Source: Setaria digitata
Lineage: Eukaryota > Nematoda > Chromadorea > Rhabditida > Setariidae
Length of the DNA stretch: 64,000 nt
Direction: 5' to 3'
Assembly (NCBI GenBank): GCA_003640385.1
Contig: RCAB01000124.1
Location: forward strand, 83,458-147,457
Below, in pieces: positions 1 to 13,700 of this stretch. The translations under genes were made by a program, and so were the position numbers. How positions within the stretch are numbered: position 1 is the stretch's first letter; each line of letters opens with the position of its first letter. The notes beneath the pieces were generated by a model. It ran no database searches. It had not been told where the DNA came from and worked only from the letters and a program-made list of their open reading frames with translations.

Positions 1-1637
1 AAGGCACTATTCTTGTTAGCATCAGACCATAAAAGCATCAAGAAAATGAACTTTGACATTAAAAAATAAAACAATATTACAAAGGACCACACAATACATT
101 TTAGGAGTAATAATAATAATGCATTATCTAATTTCGTAATAGTAATAATCCATTCTAATTCCATTCTCTATAGTGTAGACAATGGGCAATACACTTCCCT
201 ACTCCCTTCCAGATTAAATTCTATCCTCCTCTTTCATGTTACAAAGTCTAGAAAAAAAAAAGAAAAAAAAAAAAAATGAATTCCAATGACTTATGAATCT
301 AATGATAGTCGAGAAATCTCCACTCTAAAAATACTACTTACAACATATACAACACACTTATTACCCCAAACTCTCCCGTATCTTCAACCATCTGTGTTTT
401 ATTTTTAATAACTTAAAAATAGGAAGAATTTCTTTAGACGTGTTCCACGTATAGAGGCACGGTAGTTATGTTTTGAAATATCGGACAACACTGCGATAAA
501 ATGCGGGAATAAGCAAAAGTCAATAGAGTAAAAGAGTATGTAAAGGAAATTAAATGAATAAATTATGCGAAAATGCAAAAAGGGGAACTTCCACTTGACA
601 ATTTTTTTTTTTTTTTTAATTATGGAAGTATCAAGATATTAATATTTAAAAAAAAAAGGAAAAAAAAACAACAGAATAGATTGATATCAAAATAGCCGAG
701 AAATAATTTACTACCCGTTATAGATGTTGGTACAACATTAAACGCCAAAAGAAAGTCATCTCAAACAAAGGATCCGTACTACGATATATTATGCCTATAA
801 TTATGATTACAGCAAGCATAATAGTAAAGCCAGCAAAGCAGTGAACTAGAACAGCAATCAACACTATTTGTATGTAAACTATCCATACCCATCTTCGAAA
901 TAATGTTTTGACATCACCGGAATAAGCGATATAAAGAATAGTGGAGAGATGTACCTACAGTTTTCTAACTTGCAATTTTCCATAATGGAGGTAAAGTTCC
1001 ACTCATCCAACAGACACGACCTCAAAAGTGAAACAATATTAAAATAACAAAAACAGAATTACAAGAATATAACATGCAGGATGAATAAATGCAACGTTGA
1101 GATGATGTCTAAAAATTGTCTACAACTAACTGCATCAGTAAATGAAACACTAATCTATACAAGATTTTAAAAAGAAAAACTAATACTTCTTCTAAAAGAC
1201 CACTCAGTTGATGTGATAAAAATACTTTAAGGATTAGAAAGGACGAATAAGGGGTAATAATCCATTGGCATCCATGTTCTATTTTAAACTTGGGGAGGAA
1301 ACGGTGTGATTTTGAAAACATTTAAAGGAATACAAAGGCAATGTTTTACATTAATAGTTTCCCAGTACTTATTCTTCCCTACTGCAGAAACACTAAAGCT
1401 GTAAAACTCTACTCAGATATTTAAGTTGCGGAAACCATGCGTGTGAAGAAAAAATTGCAAATATTGGGGGATCAATAAATAATCAGTGGTTCAGCACTGC
1501 AACATTGTCGATACTCCCACAATAACTGGGGCAAATTAAATCAGTATAAAATGAGAACAACGAATGTGTAACAAAATTATCAAAAATGACAACTGTATAA
1601 TGTAATAAGCAGCAAATGTAGAAAACAATAATTGATT
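1..1637. other. Non-coding flank downstream of the DUF229 gene
   Basis: No convincing exon was found on either strand. The stretch is very AT-rich with several homopolymer runs (A/T tracts near 250-275, 600-620 and 645-670). Short open frames here have no recognisable domain and no coherent splice context. It probably holds the 3' UTR of the minus-strand DUF229 gene followed by intergenic DNA. Confidence 0.6.
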
Positions 1638-4600
1638 TCATTTTGATGAATAAATACCGTTGATCTTATCATAGCAAACACAATATGCTGCTAAAAAGTA
1701 GTTTTTGTCGATGACGCAATGAGATAAATCACCATATTTGTTGATATGACTGATCGATCCCATATCCACTGTTACTGTGTTCTTCAATATATCATATTGC
1801 ACAGTAGCCTGTAATTCACAGCAGTCGGTGCAACAGGCTTCAAACACTAACTGAAGCGTAGTCAAATACACTTGAACAGTTTAAAAAATACCAAAAAAGC
1901 CAAAAAATACAATTCATTGTTTAATCAAGCAAATAATTTAGTAGATGGCACCTTCTTCCAAAAAGATCTCTGAAAGTCACAATATACAAGATATGAACAT
2001 CAAAAGCTGCAAAACCTTTACCTCATATAACGCATTTCCTGGCTCAGTAATAAATTTCAGTTGATAATGTGCAAATGCAGCTTTAGTTGTTGCAACCAGA
2101 TTTGGTACAAAACCATCTGGATCTTTCGTATCTTTATATTTAAGCAATGTTTCATGCGGAACAAGTCTCCATGAACTTTCCAACTTCGCCTAGAAATGAT
2201 AAACTTTTATTCATCTTAATAAGTAACTTCTATTAAAAAAAAAAAAAAAAAAAAAAAAACTCTTTCCAAACTTTATTCCATTTCATTTTTTAAATCCTCT
2301 TTAAATCACACTAGAGAAATTTATTATCTAAACATCCTAAAAGAAATATAATTCAACTAGTTCTGCTATTATCTTAAAACAGTCTTTGAACAATTTGTGG
2401 AACTGCCTATTCATCAAAAAAACTAATTTTCAGATATATATGATACTTTTCAATTCGATGTTGTGATTTCCAAAGCTCATATAACATACATACTATTGAT
2501 GAATGCGTAATTTCGCTAAACACTACTAGCGATAATTTAAATCTTTAAGCATATTTTCATAAAGCAGTTGACTAACCAGTTTCAGAGGAGCACACAGGCG
2601 CCGCTCTGACTTTGTATGTAAATTAATGGTTTGAACAACAGCTTTGCTCAATAGTACAGAAATATTCATCTGCTCCTCACTATCCATAGCTGGTTCCCAA
2701 TTTAAACATGTACACCAATGCATTTCGATACCAGCCTATAATATGTAAAACAAACAGAATAATATAAATTACAAGCAAAGAAAAAAAACCACAGACTAAT
2801 TTTTCCTGTGAATAGTGTTATTCGTTTTGGGAAGTTTTCAATTGATTTATAAAACAAATTACGTACAGCTGGAACATTATAGATAATACATGCAAGTATT
2901 AAAAGTTTAACGGAATATGATAAATACTTAAGCAGTTGTAGCTCGTAAATGTTAAGTAGTAATAAAAAAAACACATTCATAAACACTCTGCGAAACGAAA
3001 TAGTTAAATACATTTTGGTAGTACTAGTAATTGTATATAAAAAAAAATATTTCAAAATAACCTCTTCACAAGTTCTTGATAGAGGAATTGGTCTAAAAAG
3101 TGATAGGGAACGGTTATTTACATCGCCTACAGTATTCAATTCTTGTTCTGTTGGCCAGTGTAGTATATCAAGCAATGTGGCGTGTATATCGAATGGGGTT
3201 ACCAGTCTAAAATTGGGTAGGAACAATACACCTAAATGAAATAACTGGTAAAATAATGTCATAACAACAGACAGCTCAACAAACGTAAAATGACTGCTGA
3301 CAAACGACAACTAGTCTACGCTAAAAAAATTTCTATTCAACAAAAACAATGAAAGGCTTTAGACAAAAACGTTCTGTGTAACCGCATTCAAATAATAAAC
3401 CTTGCTTTATTAGCTTTTAAATTCTTCCATGCTGTTCTTCCTCTATCGCTTTCTCTGAATTTTTTCGGAAGTGATAACGAGAAAAACGGAAGCCTTTCTT
3501 CTAGCTGTCCTGAAAATCACACATTCACATTATGTTTCGAAAAGTCTCGGATTACTGATTGCGTAGACATGAAATCAAGTTTTTTTGTCTTCAAACATCT
3601 GAACCTTTCTCCGAACGAACCTTGATGAGTGGCACGAAATTTAGCAAAGCGGTGTCCGTGATCAGCCATCACAATGACTAAAGCATTATCAAGAGCACCA
3701 CTTTCTTTCAATTTTTTAAGGTTCAACATAGTATCTTCATCAGCAACTTCCACCAAATTAACATCATCATGACTTAATAAGCTATGAAATGCAAGCAGGA
3801 ATTTTGACGTGTTATGACCATATCTTTCCATAAACTCATCAGTATAGCGAAACCATTCCTGAGATACACTAGGAATAAAATGACAATATAAAATATAATA
3901 GTCATAACACTGAAAAATCAAAACAAAAAACACATATATTACTGATGAATGAATTGCTCAATTGGGTGTTTTACTCTGTTTAATGCCATAATTGCCGCTG
4001 TGACTACATGAAAAAAAATCTCCAAATTACCACTTTCTGCTGAATGTTAGAACTGAAGTGTTAAACAGTTTCCATACTAGAAAATGGCTAATCACCCTCA
4101 AAAAATATTGGTTTTGCCACAAAAAATAAAAATTCGAGATCAAACACAATGTGGTAGAAAATAACCTTGTGCAGTGGTACTGAACCCAAACATTGCAAAT
4201 TGGAAAACATATCCTCAGCTCTTTGAAAAAACGTCCGCACATAATGATCCGTTGGTTGCTGCTTGAAACCCTAAAAAATTTGCTATTTACATATCGACCT
4301 ATAATTTGGAATTTTTCTAGTTCCAATCTTAACTTGATGCACACAAAGGAGTGATTTAAAATTAAGGAAAAAAAGCTTACCTTTAAACGATATGTAAATG
4401 TTCCCATTTTTGCCGAATCCTCGGCATATAATGTTATGTAACCAGCTTCAGAAAAATTTTTCCATATGAACGGATATACTTCATCAACATAACTTGCTTC
4501 CATGAAGCGCTTGCTGGAAGAGAACATGAATGTAATTAGCCAATACCTTTTTCTTTGTTGTATTATGTCGGTGGAAAGAAATTCGTTTTTATCCATTCAA

Positions 4601-7600
4601 ATATGATGCATTCATTACAAGGAAAATGGAATGATATTCTTCGCATGTTAAAAAAAAAAAAGAAATGAGAACTGGCAGCTAGAAGTCTTGCGAAAAGAAA
4701 AAGCATTTCATCATTTGCTTCATTTCTATAATAGATAAGAGAGGATGAAACGGAAAGCAATGCATAAATGTGATGCAAATTTAACCGTGTAAGAGGCAAT
4801 TCCTCTTCCGTCCGTCCAGTTAAAATCGGTATGAATGCCTGTGGAGTACCATCCCCCACAATGTTGTATCCTAAAAATTTAAAAAAAAAGTAGGTTTGTC
4901 AGACTTATAAATTAACTCAGCGAAGTAAAAGTCCTCAGTTGTCCTCATATTTATATTGCAAATTTTTTTTTTAAATCCACCGTCATTAATAAATATTCGA
5001 CTATTCAATGCAGAACAACATCGTAAATGACACGTCCACAACTGCATAAGTAATCAACGATTCAGACGCTCCAACTTTAGCTGAAGGATATACTTAGTTT
5101 TCTTGAATTATTAGTAAACAAACATTGTATACCATCAAGAACAACTCCATCGAATTCTTCTTCGATAAATTTTACTGTTTTCGGCAGTTTACGGCGAAAT
5201 GACAACTGGGATAAAGAATCGAAGCCTATAAAAAATGTAGTGGAGTTTTTATTCTTTAAAAGCCGCAAGTTTACATTGCATATTTTTATCAAGAAATTCA
5301 ACGAATACGTCCATACCTATGAAATAAACATCAAGACCAGACCAATCAGAGGGTTTTTTGATATGCGACAAATCTTCTTCTTTTTTTCGATCAGGAACAA
5401 CAGTCCATAATAAATGTTTCCTGTAAGAAAATTTCATGTGCCAAATCAAGTTTTTTGATTCATATGGATACATTGTTAGCATCTAGAACGAAGTTAGACT
5501 TATTTTTGGTTCTCCACTACAAGAAGTTTAATAAAATATGCTCCGGAAACGTCAACTTCTGAGGAAACTTCATTACAGCATGTAGACTGCATCTCACTTA
5601 TTACTTAAAGTTAAAATAAAAATATTGAAGTAAACAGTTTAATGATGCTGTCTTACAGATTTTGACTGAAAATTCAGTGATATGATGGTAAATGATCTGT
5701 TCAGGAATTAAATTCAGAGTAATTTTTTAACTAAATCCCCGAAAAGTCCATTTTTAACAAAACCAACCACTTTTCCCGATCACCTCCAATGCATTCCACA
5801 ATCGAGTAATCTCTCGTCAAAAGACTACCAGGTGTAATTGGAATTTGAGGGTGGATTTTCAATTCACTGTCACTAACACGTTCGAAATAGGCAACGGTAC
5901 ATTTGATGTCACCATGAAGCCTACAAAATTCAAAATTTATTCGCGCATTTAATGAAAAAAAAAGCGGGAAAATACTTAATACAACAACCACTCTGGCAGT
6001 CATTGTAAGATGGAACGAACAAGAGTTACTTTATGGCATTAGATGATATACTGAATAATCCCTTCTCGTCAACATAAGCCCACTCTTTTTCTTTATTCTT
6101 ACCACAGTTGAGAGAATCAACATGATGAAAAAACCCAATTACCTCGCTACCGTTGATATTTAACTTCGGAATGCGACAAACCTAAAAAACATTCCTTCAC
6201 AGCATGTTAAAAAAAAAAAAAACACTAAGTATTAATCTTCACTAAAAATCGTTTTATGGCGGCAACCATCGAGCCAGCTTCTCTAGTCAAGCCGAAAAAT
6301 TAGCTGCCAATGCTCTAGCTAGCAAAAAATAAATACAATACCTGCTCCAGTTTTTTGGAAGAAGTTTTTTCCACTTTGTGATACCGAGCAATGGATTTTC
6401 GTGTCTCAGCTGTATCAGCACCCAACACTATTATGTGAGGCAGCTGAAAAATAGAACAGTCACAATGAACAGGTAAAATTGTTTAAAGAGATTGAGAGTG
6501 GAAAGAAATACATGATGAAAACTTTAGAAATTGGCTCAGTAAAGATTTAATCGGAAATCTAGTTCAGCTTTATGAAACTAGAAAAACCACAGTCTCATGT
6601 CTCAGCAAACTCCACTCCTAGTGTTAATTTTGAACCTCCAAGGACTACATTTTACACCAGTTTGAGGACTGTTAGATTAACATGAGAACTGAGTTGTTAA
6701 CATGTTTAGAAGGGAAATTATTCTCATTTTCCTCCACATGTCAACCTAAACTAAAACAGAGTCAGCTGTTTTTATTAATTTACAAAAAAAAAAAAAATCA
6801 AGTACTAAATGAAACCGATGGATAAGTAAGCTCTTCAATCCGATATGTCGTATTTGTTGAACGGTTTGACGAATATGTAAAGAAGATGAACAACATAATG
6901 AAAGTAATAAATGAAAGTACCAGAATACGGAACAGTTTTTTCAGGTACCTCGGAGATCTGCCAACCTTATTCAAATCTAAAACAAATTGAAAGGATACAA
7001 CCATGAACAAGAATTTTTGATGATTAGCTACCACTGAGACCTACAGCATGACTCTTAAAAATCCAATCGTCAGTAAAAAGATCTTTAAGGATCTAAATAA
7101 TGAGATGAACATTTGAAAAACTTTTTCAAGTACCCCAAAAACACACATAGAAATATAAAACCGTAAATTCTTACTTTTTGCAACTTTTGCATATATACTT
7201 CTGTTCTTGAAAGCAGCTTCTGAACCAAATATCAAGTTCGTTTCGCAATCAGATTCCTACAAATAAAAAGTGTAAAGCTTACGTTCTTTTTGAAAAGATG
7301 TACAGTAACATCTAGCAGAAATAATTATAATTAAGACGTGGTGATACTCATCACTTGAATTTAGCATGTTAAATTTGAAAATGTTCTAGTCTTTCCTTTT
7401 TCTCCTCAACTTTCCTGGAAATAAGCTTGCAAAATAATGTGGCGGCACTACACTAAAAATTAATCAGAAAATTACATGCTAATTAAAAATGAAACTTCCA
7501 AGTTAGGTAGAAAATAAATTGAACATAAAGTTCCAGTGAAAGAGCTCCCAAAAAAAAAAAAAAAAAAAAAAAGAAAAGAATCAAATACAAACAGTATAAG

Positions 7601-9030
7601 TAACAGCAAAAGGGAAGAGTTCAACCATAAAAAAGGAATAAAATATAATAGAAACGTCCGAGAAAGTGGTATTAAGCAAACTCTCATAAGAGTAAGGATT
7701 ATGCATTTTTTATTCAGGAATTCGTGACATATGCTTGCCACTCAAGTATGCTTTAGGCTTTGGTAATGGAAAGTGCTGTCACAGTTATCCAATTTTTTAG
7801 GATTTGCGTCGCGAACTTGAAGAGAAAGAAAAAAAAAACGTAGGACAGGAACACAAATTAACAACACAACCGATCAAATGGTTAAGCTAGAGAGTAGAAA
7901 ACAAGCTGCTATAAATCAATCTTTCGAAGTTTTTCCACCAAAAATTTTTAGGACTAACTAGTAAAAGCTGGTTTTTACTACTAAAATGCTACTGAGTAGA
8001 TCAAGACAATTTGCAAAAACATGGCAATATGTAATATTTCACTGTTGGGAAAGCTAATAGAGAGAGATACCAGCACGCAAAACACATTTTACTGGCTGTC
8101 ATTAAAGGTGATAAAATCACATGTTAAACGCCATCTAACATATCTATGAACCCCAAACTACTCTAGCAAAAAAATTTGTTTAAGTATTTCAAGTCAACTG
8201 CACGACCCCGCAACTAACAACTCTCCGAACCTGTTACTTCATCTTAATTCTACTATATCTTTCAGTAGTATCTGTCCAATATAGTAATGTAACTTCTCTT
8301 TCTCTTCCTGCACCCCACTAATATTATAAATTATTCCTTATATAACGACTTTCACCTGATATTTTGGACAAGTAAAATATGTTTTACTTTTTCGAAAACA
8401 TTTCACAATTTTTCCTTTAAAAGTATATGGCACACGGAGACAAACCAAACGACGTTAAATTTATAGGGACAGATCGTAGAACCACACCTATCCGAAGAAA
8501 TGGAATCTTTCTACATCGATATTCTAATTAGTTACAATATTCTAATTAGTTATAATATTCTAATTATTCTAATACTTTAATATTGTTCCGTTCGAAGATT
8601 CATTCAGGCAAGCATGTATCTGAAACTATATAGCGGAGTATTTTTTTCATTCTACCATTTTAAAAGTTCCAGAACTATATATGTTAGTTCAAATAGTGTG
8701 CATGCATTTATTTAACAGCCAAGAACTCAGCAATGGCAATCGTCTTGATAGATACTCATTCCTCTACCTTTGTGTTTTATGCCATTTTGTCAAAAAGGAA
8801 GGAAAAGAAAATACTAAACCAAGAAAATAGTGCGAGAGATTACACAGCGATATAAAAAATCAGTAGCACACTTTCCGGATCTGCAAAAAGCGAGATGGAG
8901 CGAATTTTAGAAACGAAAGTAAACCTCGAAATAAAGAACTCACATTAGCTACATCGTTACAGTACCTTAGTCCAAGTTTTGCAGCGAAGGAACTTTCGTT
9001 CGTTTGAGCTGAATCAATAAATTTTTTCAT
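1638..9030 (-). CDS. DUF229 family (sulfatase/alkaline-phosphatase-like) type II membrane protein
   Basis: Seventeen-exon model of 762 residues; 5' to 3' on the minus strand the exons are 9030-8944, 7256-7175, 6976-6816, 6443-6342, 6181-6030, 5920-5768, 5420-5317, 5225-5133, 4870-4786, 4513-4381, 4270-4166, 3858-3621, 3509-3401, 3206-3062, 2735-2577, 2189-2022 and 1850-1638. A cytosolic N-terminal tail is followed by one hydrophobic anchor (about residues 74-91), then a lumenal/extracellular catalytic-like region. DUF229 landmarks seen are a YFIGFDSLSQ block, a YNIVGDGTPQ block, the metal-site-like MADHGHR (483-489), THQGQLEERLPF, an HWCTC segment and a Cys-rich C-terminal ISHINKYG block. DUF229 proteins are common in nematodes; the fold suggests a phosphate or sulfate ester hydrolase, but the substrate is unknown. 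The first exon rests on matching phase and a strong GTGAGT donor across a 1.7-kb intron and is the least certain part. It is divergent from prefoldin 4. Confidence 0.85.
8519..8574. repeat. Short AT-rich tandem repeat, 18-bp unit
   Basis: Two near-identical 18-bp copies (8519-8536 and 8537-8554, unit ATATTCTAATTAGTTAYA) are followed by a truncated copy and an ATTCTAAT echo. It lies in the long first intron of the DUF229 model. Confidence 0.8.
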
Positions 9031-9720
9031 TATCTGCAGTCAGTCCTTCCGAACTTCGCCCCAAGCTGTAGCACACAGTCTTCGCGAAAACTGGAAAAAT
9101 GCACAATTAATTTCGACTTGAAATTTGAATCGACGGTTTCAATTCAACGTCATATCTACTCAGTCTTAATAGAGGATAGATAACCAAAGCAACGTTGGAC
9201 TGTAGCACAAACAAACCCGAATATATCATCACACATTCACACCCAGCGTTAATCAATCCATATTACTTCCTATTCCGTTCGCTATCTCAATTGCGGGAAT
9301 TTATCCAACTGTTCAAGGCGACTTTCTGCTCAGCTCTGAGTTCAAGTTCTGTCGTCCGAAAAATCCCGGTCTTGATTCCACGGGAAGTTGCCTGCTACCC
9401 TGATTCCGAATTATATTACTGACTTCGGCCGATCTCTATGGCTGAACTACGTAAAAGAGACATTCGAAAGGCACACAAACGCTCCACGGAGACGCAAGAA
9501 AAAACTACCATACCACACTTTTCAACGGACGATTCGCCCTGAGCCATTTCATACTCCCACCGCTCCTTTCAATGTTTCGCTGCAATATGCTGTATGGTAT
9601 TTGGAGGTCGGCCGAATTCTCTAACCTTTAGCAGAACGGTGGGCCACCGTAGTTCATAGTCCCTTTTCCCTAATTGTGTGGGGTGGAGAGGTTTTAGTCA
9701 TTTTGAATTTCTAGTCTAAC
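9031..9720. promoter_or_regulatory. Shared divergent promoter region (DUF229 gene / prefoldin 4)
   Basis: About 690 bp separates the two divergently oriented start codons. It is less AT-rich than its surroundings. An acceptor-like site sits just before each ATG (CTGCAG on the minus strand near 9034; TTTCTAG on the plus strand near 9711), consistent with trans-spliced leaders. No individual promoter element was identified; the function is inferred from position. Open frames inside it (9195-9624) have no recognisable domain. Confidence 0.45.
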
Positions 9721-10745
9721 ATGGGGACGATGAAACAAAGTGTTCATGTTAATCCGGAAGACCAAAAACTTATTAACCGGTTTGCTCGACTTCATCAACG
9801 ATCGATCGATGTTAAGGTAAGTAACTAGCTAATGTCCGGACACTTGATTTGCGAGCTTCTCATATTCACGCAGTTTTACATAAGTTATGTAATTGATGAA
9901 TCTCCCGTGGGTTTACTTTTTATAAGGATAGGGATTATCGGATGTTTTAGTCAAGCGCATTGTATAATTTGATTCGTATCCCTGTTTGCTAAGCCATACT
10001 CATTTCGCCAACGATAGTACCAGTCAGTGTAAATTCTTCACCCCACTACCGTAATTTCTTCGTAAAAACTCCGAAGTATTGCTGGTGTGATATACAGAAT
10101 TCCTATTTTTTTGGGAAAGACTGCAAGAAACGAGTAAAGATCTTCAAAATTTGATTGATGCTGCTGACGAGGTACTTCTCTTGGATGATACAGACGCCAG
10201 TTCAATACCGTTCAAGATTGGATCGGTGTTTATGCATTTGGACCAAGTGAGTATAGCTTCACGAAAACTTGTCAAACATTTTCGACCTCTTTGCTTGTTT
10301 TCCAAATATTTAGGTGCATAACGACTTATTGTTTGTATGGTTCCTATATTTAACCTTTCTGGTTTGCATGATTTCTATATTGGACCTTTCTAATTTGCAC
10401 GATTTCTATATTTGATCTTTCTGATTTGCATGATTTTTATATTTAACCTTTCCAACCTTTTTTGAGTAAATTAGCAGAGCAATTGTACATGGAATTTAAC
10501 CTTTCCGAGATTACTCTTTCAATTGTAAATTTGGAAACTTGTGTTTCATTTCGTTATTTTGTTTGTTCATTTTACAGGAAAGGTTAAATGCGAAGCTAGA
10601 AAATGTGAAAGGAGAATTGGAAAATCAAGTGGCTTGTCTCACAAAAAAGCATAAAAAAATTTGTGACGAAATGAACTCGTTGAAATCGATACTTTATGGG
10701 AAGTTTGGCGAAAGTATCAATTTAGAGACTGATACGGATAGTTAA
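9721..10745 (+). CDS. pfd-4: Prefoldin subunit 4
   Basis: Three exons: 9721-9816, 10115-10246 and 10578-10745, giving 131 residues (human PFDN4 has 134). Prefoldin is a cytosolic hexameric co-chaperone that hands nascent actin and tubulin to the CCT chaperonin; subunit 4 is a beta-type subunit. The N-terminal EDQKLINRFARLHQR helix, the central LQNLIDAADEVLLLDD turn, the IPFKIGSVFMHLDQ hairpin and the C-terminal coiled coil ending YGKFGESINLE all match the family in order. Start chosen: ATG behind a TTTCTAG acceptor-like site. Oddity: family alignment and phase require exon 2 to begin at GAA (10115), but the preceding dinucleotide is GG rather than AG (TTTTTTTGG/GAAAG), so either the acceptor is non-canonical or one base differs from the true sequence. 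Confidence 0.88.
10348..10456. repeat. 31-bp tandem repeat in prefoldin 4 intron 2
   Basis: Three consecutive 31-bp copies (10348-10378, 10379-10409, 10410-10440) share the pattern ATTT-AACCTTTCT-RATTTGCATGATTTCTAT with a few substitutions each. A partial fourth copy follows at 10441-10456, a partial copy precedes at about 10331-10347, and a further fragment lies near 10494-10506. The repeat is confined to intron 2. Confidence 0.85.
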
Positions 10746-13700
10746 TAGTTATTAAGAAAGACACCGAGCTATCAGCTGCTTTAAAATGTAGTACTTTATT
10801 GATATGATCATGACGTCCAACAGGCTGTGTTGCTTTCCATACCAGTAATTCTTCATTTATGTTTACTAAAGTCTGCAAACCGGTTCTTGTCTGGTCTTTT
10901 CTGAACTGATCGGAACCTAAAATTATCTTCTACTACTATATTTTTTATTTACTCACGTATTTTCTTGATGTATAAACTGCTTTGTAGCTGGTTCATCGGG
11001 GTCTGAAATTTCGATTTTTTTTTGACCCCTTAAAAAACATCGACTGAAATTGCTTATTTTATGTCGTATGAGATGTTCCAGCTACGTTTTTTTATATGGT
11101 TGAAGTACCATCGCAACTGTTTATATGTGGATGGATGTTCAAGGGATACAAAAATTGAATTGCCTTCACAGTAGTCGATTCTCAGGCTGAAGCAACAAAA
11201 TAATGGTCCCGTCTTGTTTCCAAGGACTTTTCATCATCGATAGAAAAATTTGTGTGTGTGTGTGTGTTTTTTTTTTTTTCGCAACGGTTTTTAAGTGATG
11301 CATCGATGAAGTTCCTTTTTCGTTATTTTCGCAAACCCTGCCTCTTCCTCCTCACTATCATCAGGCTTCGTACTTGGTTTTGTTGAAGTCGTAGAGGAGT
11401 ATACTGATAATTATTGGCAAAGGTAGGTGTATGTTTTACTCGTCGTTTACAGTTGATGTCACACTCGGTATGTCCTTTTTGCAGTTTTCGTACTGTATCT
11501 TTAAAACAAGGTTAAAATTTTTCCATCTCGTTCATTCCATTGTTGTACTTGAAAGAGTGGTCCTGAAGGAACTCAGTATGAATTATATGTTCTCATGTTT
11601 ACGACTCTATATTCTAAGAGTTTGTCGTAAAACGTCAGTTTCTCTTCATATAGTGATAGTACTGTTAACTTGACGTAGTAATATTTGCTGTTTAATATAT
11701 TGCACAATGTAATGAAAATACAAACTCCGTGATGATGTTATTTGGGGTGGTTCACGTCGAAAAAATTTTCTGAATTGTCTCTTGTTTACTATGTGAACCA
11801 AATCTTTATCAAAAATCTTTTCATTCTAATGACAAACGGTACAGTTTTTCAATGGGAAAAGAACTTACACCATACTTTTAAATCATGGAGATCCATAAGT
11901 GGTATGGATTTGAAATTTTATACTCAGTGGGATAGAGCAATTTTTTTTTTCCATTAATTTATATTAGTTGTTCATTCTAGTACAGTTTCGGAGGATGTGA
12001 ATTACAGGAAAAGCGTAATGAAGGGGATGTAGATCTTATTCTTGGTAATAGTTAAAATTCAGTTTTAATGACTTTCTTATCATGAAAGGTGTACAATTGG
12101 CACTGTAAGGAACTAGTTATAATTATTACAACCAATGTGGTGTCTACCGAATGAAAAAGATGTCTGAAAATGTCTTGGCTTCTACTGTCGCTTGTTCGAT
12201 TGGAATGTATGAGTCTTCGTTCTTAACATTGGTTGCTATGGGAAAACTATTGAGAGAAGTGCTTTAGTTGGATTTCATATAATAACTTTGGTCGCAGTCA
12301 CTTATGTAATGCAAGAGGGCATTCAGGTAACAGTAAAGTTGTTTTAAATTGGCGAGGCTAATATCCCAAAATTCTTTTTCCAGTTCTTCGGGAATTTAAA
12401 TTCATACATTATTGCTTCATCAATTCGTTCACAGCAGCATGCAGGCAATTTTGTATTCAGTTGATTTATGTGCTGGATATTCGTACCAGTTCTGTCGAGA
12501 AAATGAATTGGATCTACAATTTGGAAGACGGCGCCCTATTTATATACAGTATGCAAATGTTTGAATCACCAACGGATGCGTTACAGCAGTTGTCGGATTT
12601 ATCCTTTGATTTTAACTCGCCCTAGGACTTTATAGATAACTGACAAACGTTAGTTTTTATCTTAAAGTATTTCTTACTTTACTTTTCTACATGTTGATTT
12701 TGTGTGAAGTGAGAATAAGTTTAAAGAAATCTCTTCAAAACTGTATTTTCCATTAATTGTTTGTTTGTTTCTTTTGTATAGTTTTATTGCTGGATAAAGC
12801 CGAAGAACGGATTATTCAGAGAGGGTGAAAATTTAATGTCGTCGTTAGTAATGCATAGAAAGTTTTTTCTTTTGATATTTCAAATTTGAATATTAACTAA
12901 CTTCGGTTGATCCTTCATCTACCTTTTGATTATTGCTTTAAACTTCCATTCTTTCCCACTTATATACGTGTACACTCTTCTCTTTTATTCGGTTCAGATT
13001 ATTCCATATAGAAACGAAATGGAAATAAGGAGATACTTGAGCCGGGGTTATATTAATGCTTAGTAGCATCATGTTACTGGCCACACATTGCTTCATCATC
13101 GAACATGAATTATTTTATAGAAAGACCTGCTCTACAAACAGAATATTGTTAATTTTTGATACCGTTAGATGGCATCCGTTATTTGCCTTTCGCATGGCAT
13201 GATGCCCTCAAATTTTTATTTTTGGTATTTCCGGATGATTTCTTTAGCCGATATCGTCATTTGTTGCCTCATAAACTAATCTTTTTTATTTCACTTTAAA
13301 ATTTATAGGGAAGTATGTCGAAGCATGCTACGATTGAAGTTTCTTATCAGTACCAGTTATATTTCTTTTGTGATGCAGTGATAGAAACATAAAGCTTTCA
13401 TTAATGTTTAGAAAAAGAGCAACTGCTAGTTCCCTTCTACAAAGCCTTCTGAAGTTCAGTTACACGAAGGTAATCGCAACATACATCTAGAGGTGATGAC
13501 AACCTAAAATTGCAGACTTCACCTATAGTAATTCATTAGCAGTTATGAAAGTATAGTGCAGGTGAGGTGATTCGGTTGTACGGAGACGTGTTATCAGTGC
13601 TGTAAATCGTCTTTGATCTCTCTTTAAATTGTTAACTGTTTCCATTAAGTACTCGTTCTATTAAAAGAACTAATGTCAAAGGAGCAATTCGTTTGGCTCA

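Noticed and set aside
2702..3310. A 202-residue minus-strand open frame, the second longest in the window
   Set aside because: Only 3206-3062 matches DUF229; the rest is intron read-through, with clean splice sites bounding the exon.
3942..4006. Exon-like segment between DUF229 exons encoding MALNRVKHPIEQF-like sequence with acceptor- and donor-like ends
   Set aside because: Exons 4270-4166 and 3858-3621 already join in phase with good family alignment; adding this segment breaks the frame.
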